Source of the DNA: Desulfomicrobium macestii
GTDB taxonomy: Bacteria; Desulfobacterota; Desulfovibrionia; Desulfovibrionales; Desulfomicrobiaceae
DNA: 53,306 bases
Direction of reading: 5' to 3'
NCBI RefSeq assembly: GCF_014873765.1
Contig: NZ_JADBGG010000033.1
Location: 1 to 53,306 of the forward strand
Program-made: the position numbers and the translations under genes
In this document: positions 51,832-53,306 of the stretch, piece by piece
How the letters are laid out: each line of letters begins with the position of its first letter
Position numbering within the stretch: position 1 is the first letter of the stretch
The notes under the pieces: generated by a model
What the model saw: only the letters and a program-made list of their open reading frames with translations
Told to the model about the DNA's origin: nothing
Database searches by the model: none

Positions 51832-53247
51832 ATGACCAGCAGTAACGCAGAAGGGCAGAGACATTCTGCCGCCATGACCAAGGGTAGGGGACGGAATCCC
51901 CGAGAGCAGGTGCGCGGTGCGGATGGGGTCACGGGAAGGATGGGGCACTCCTGGCCGAAGGCTATGGACGTGATGGAAGCGGTGGTCGAACGCGAGAACA
52001 TGAGCGCCGCGGCAAAGCGTGTGCGCAGCAACAAGGGTGTCCCCGGCGTCGACGGCATGCGTGTCGAAGACGTCTGGGGGTATTACGGTCCTCATATCGA
52101 GAAGTCACTTCTGGACGGAAGCTACGAACCGCAACCGGTTCTGGGGGTCGAGATCCCCAAGCCCGGCGGCGGTACACGGCAACTGGGCATCCCCACGGCC
52201 ATGGACCGTCTGGTTCAGCAGGCGCTGCACCAAGTGCTTACGCCGATCTTCAATCCCGGCTTCTCCGAATCAAGCTACGGGTTCCGTCCCGGTAGAAGCG
52301 CGCATCAGGCCGTGCAGAAGGCACGGGAGCATGTCGCCGCCGGCAAACGATTCGTGGTGGACATGGATCTGGAGAAGTTCTTCGATCGCGTGAACCATGA
52401 CGTGCTTATGGCACGCGTGAGGCGCAAGGTCGGGGACAAGCGGGTGCTCGGCCTTATCCGCCGGTTCCTGCAAGCGGGGCTGATGACGGGCGGGATGTGC
52501 AGTCAGCGGTCGGAGGGCTCTCCGCAAGGAGGTCCTCTCTCTCCGCTGCTGTCGAACATCCTACTGGATGATCTGGACAAGGAACTCGAACGCCGAGGTC
52601 GTGCGTTCTGCCGGTACGCGGATGACTGCAACATCTATGTGCGCACCCGCCGCTCGGGGGAGCGCGTCATGGCCTCGGTCAGCCGGTATCTGCAAACCCG
52701 GCTGAAGCTTCAGGTGAACGCCACCAAGAGTGCGGTGGACCGGCCCTGGAACCGCAAGTTCCTGGGTTACAGCATGACGGCTCACAAACAGCCACGGCTG
52801 AAGGTGGCCCCTGCGGTGGTCGCGCGGTTGAAAGACTCGGTGCGCGAGGTTTGTCGCAAGGGACGCGGTCGATCCCTGCAAACGGTGATCGACGGGCTCT
52901 CGCTGAAGCGACGGGGCTGGGTGAACTACTTCAAGCTGTCCGAAGTGAAGAACGTATTCGAGGAACTTGACGGATGGATTCGGCGTCGATTGCGCTTAAT
53001 CCTTTGGCGTCAGTGGAAAAGGTGGCATACCCGGGCCAAGAAGCTGATGCAGAGAGGCTTGAGTGAGGCGCGTTCGTGGAAGTCAGCCACCAATGGGCAT
53101 GGGCCGTGGTGGAACTCGGGGGCCTCGCATATGAACGCGGCTCTACCCAAGAAGTACTTCGATAACTTAGGACTTGTGTCGCTGCTTGATCACTACCGTA
53201 AACTTCAATGTGTTATTACTCCGAGCCCTAAACAGTTAACATTTTAG
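51832..53247 (+). CDS. ltrA: Group II intron reverse transcriptase/maturase
   Basis: A 471-residue protein with reverse transcriptase blocks (NKGVPGVDGM; IPKPGGGTRQLGIPTAMDRL; SSYGFRPGRSAHQAV; VVDMDLEKFFDRVNHD; SPQGGPLSPLLSNILLDDLD; CRYADDCNIY with the catalytic YADD near residue 261). The maturase X domain is GWVNYFKLSEVKNVFEELDGWIRRRLR, seen by its W and R positions, and a C-terminal LGLVSLLDHYRKLQCV follows. No HNH endonuclease domain. The last residues (ITPSPKQLTF) look non-native, indicating a 3' junction near 53214. CAGGAG precedes the ATG by about 11 bases. Confidence 0.9.
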   Translation: MTSSNAEGQRHSAAMTKGRGRNPREQVRGADGVTGRMGHSWPKAMDVMEAVVERENMSAAAKRVRSNKGVPGVDGMRVEDVWGYYGPHIEKSLLDGSYEPQPVLGVEIPKPGGGTRQLGIPTAMDRLVQQALHQVLTPIFNPGFSESSYGFRPGRSAHQAVQKAREHVAAGKRFVVDMDLEKFFDRVNHDVLMARVRRKVGDKRVLGLIRRFLQAGLMTGGMCSQRSEGSPQGGPLSPLLSNILLDDLDKELERRGRAFCRYADDCNIYVRTRRSGERVMASVSRYLQTRLKLQVNATKSAVDRPWNRKFLGYSMTAHKQPRLKVAPAVVARLKDSVREVCRKGRGRSLQTVIDGLSLKRRGWVNYFKLSEVKNVFEELDGWIRRRLRLILWRQWKRWHTRAKKLMQRGLSEARSWKSATNGHGPWWNSGASHMNAALPKKYFDNLGLVSLLDHYRKLQCVITPSPKQLTF

Positions 53248-53306
53248 GCTGCGTATCGAACATGTTGTCCGTGGAAATACTTCTGAACAATCGAGGGCCT
53301 TCTCTG
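53248..53306. other. Sequence beyond the intron junction, unidentified
   Basis: The last 59 bases have no intron domain V or VI and no recognisable gene; they may belong to another inserted element cut by the window edge. Confidence 0.3.

Larger units (their letters stand above)
49782..53247 (+). mobile_element. Group II intron, split by IS110 and apparently lacking its 3' end
   Basis: The 5' end GTGCGCCCGGCAGGGCGCAC, then CACTTGGAGGTGAAAGTCCT, is a group II intron domain I start (49782-49851). The intron resumes at about 51495 with GGCAAGGGTGTCCATCGCGA and continues to the maturase gene. Removing the IS110 insert restores GCTAGCCGATCGGCAAGG. After the maturase frame diverges near 53214, no domain V hairpin is visible in the remaining bases. 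It sits directly behind a terminator hairpin, the habit of group IIC introns. Splicing is improbable in the present state. Confidence 0.8.

Overview
The window looks like a chromosome segment of a sulfate-reducing member of the Desulfovibrionales (Desulfovibrio/Desulfomicrobium-like). The reasons are a Tat-exported split-Soret diheme cytochrome c, a LutABC-type lactate oxidation complex, many GGDEF/PAS/MCP signalling proteins, a sulfane-sulfur module (rhodanese plus persulfide-dioxygenase-like enzyme), and a moderately GC-rich core interrupted by AT-rich accessory patches. Species identity is inference.

Layout. 1-1500 is the right part of an IS21-family element (istA 3' end, istB, right terminus) that has cut off the 3' end of a LysR regulator gene. 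1473-3200 holds that regulator and the split-Soret cytochrome. 3200-11900 is an accessory mosaic. Three copies of a hairpin-bearing dispersed repeat (here 'repeat A', near 3459, 5534 and 11614) separate small modules: an orphan AT-rich membrane protein; an alpha/beta hydrolase flanked by a second hairpin repeat ('repeat B'); a diguanylate cyclase and a DJ-1/PfpI protein; a decapitated fatty-acid desaturase; and an Xre-ImmA/IrrE plus PIN-domain pair resembling a toxin-antitoxin or defence module. A 127-bp MITE-like element interrupts the third copy of repeat A, and a second copy lies at 18191-18316.

11900-48060 is mostly ordinary chromosome: a sulfur module (MBL + rhodanese), DinB-like protein, chemoreceptor, frameshifted old-yellow-enzyme gene, SDR, PhnA, PAS-GGDEF protein, a GNAT-HDAC fusion, an UlaG-like lipoprotein, a complete branched-chain amino-acid-type ABC transporter (livKHMGF), lutABC, acyl-CoA thioesterase, a large hybrid histidine kinase, an APH-like/AAA kinase fusion, the phage-shock system (pspABC divergent from pspF, with a readable sigma-54 promoter), oligopeptidase A, YlqF GTPase, a coiled-coil membrane protein, trpS, a site-2 protease homologue and ubiX.

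48059-53306 is a second accessory region beginning at tRNA-Arg(CCG): terminator, GC-rich repeat blocks, a 42-bp tandem repeat, a frameshifted Fic AMP-transferase gene, and a group II intron inserted just behind a terminator hairpin. The intron's RNA part is split by an IS110-family element and its 3' end appears to be missing.

The strongest candidates for something undescribed are the repeat-A-delimited modules (especially the ImmA-PIN pair), the GNAT-HDAC fusion, and the IS110-in-intron nest with a long non-coding left end that may encode a bridge RNA.
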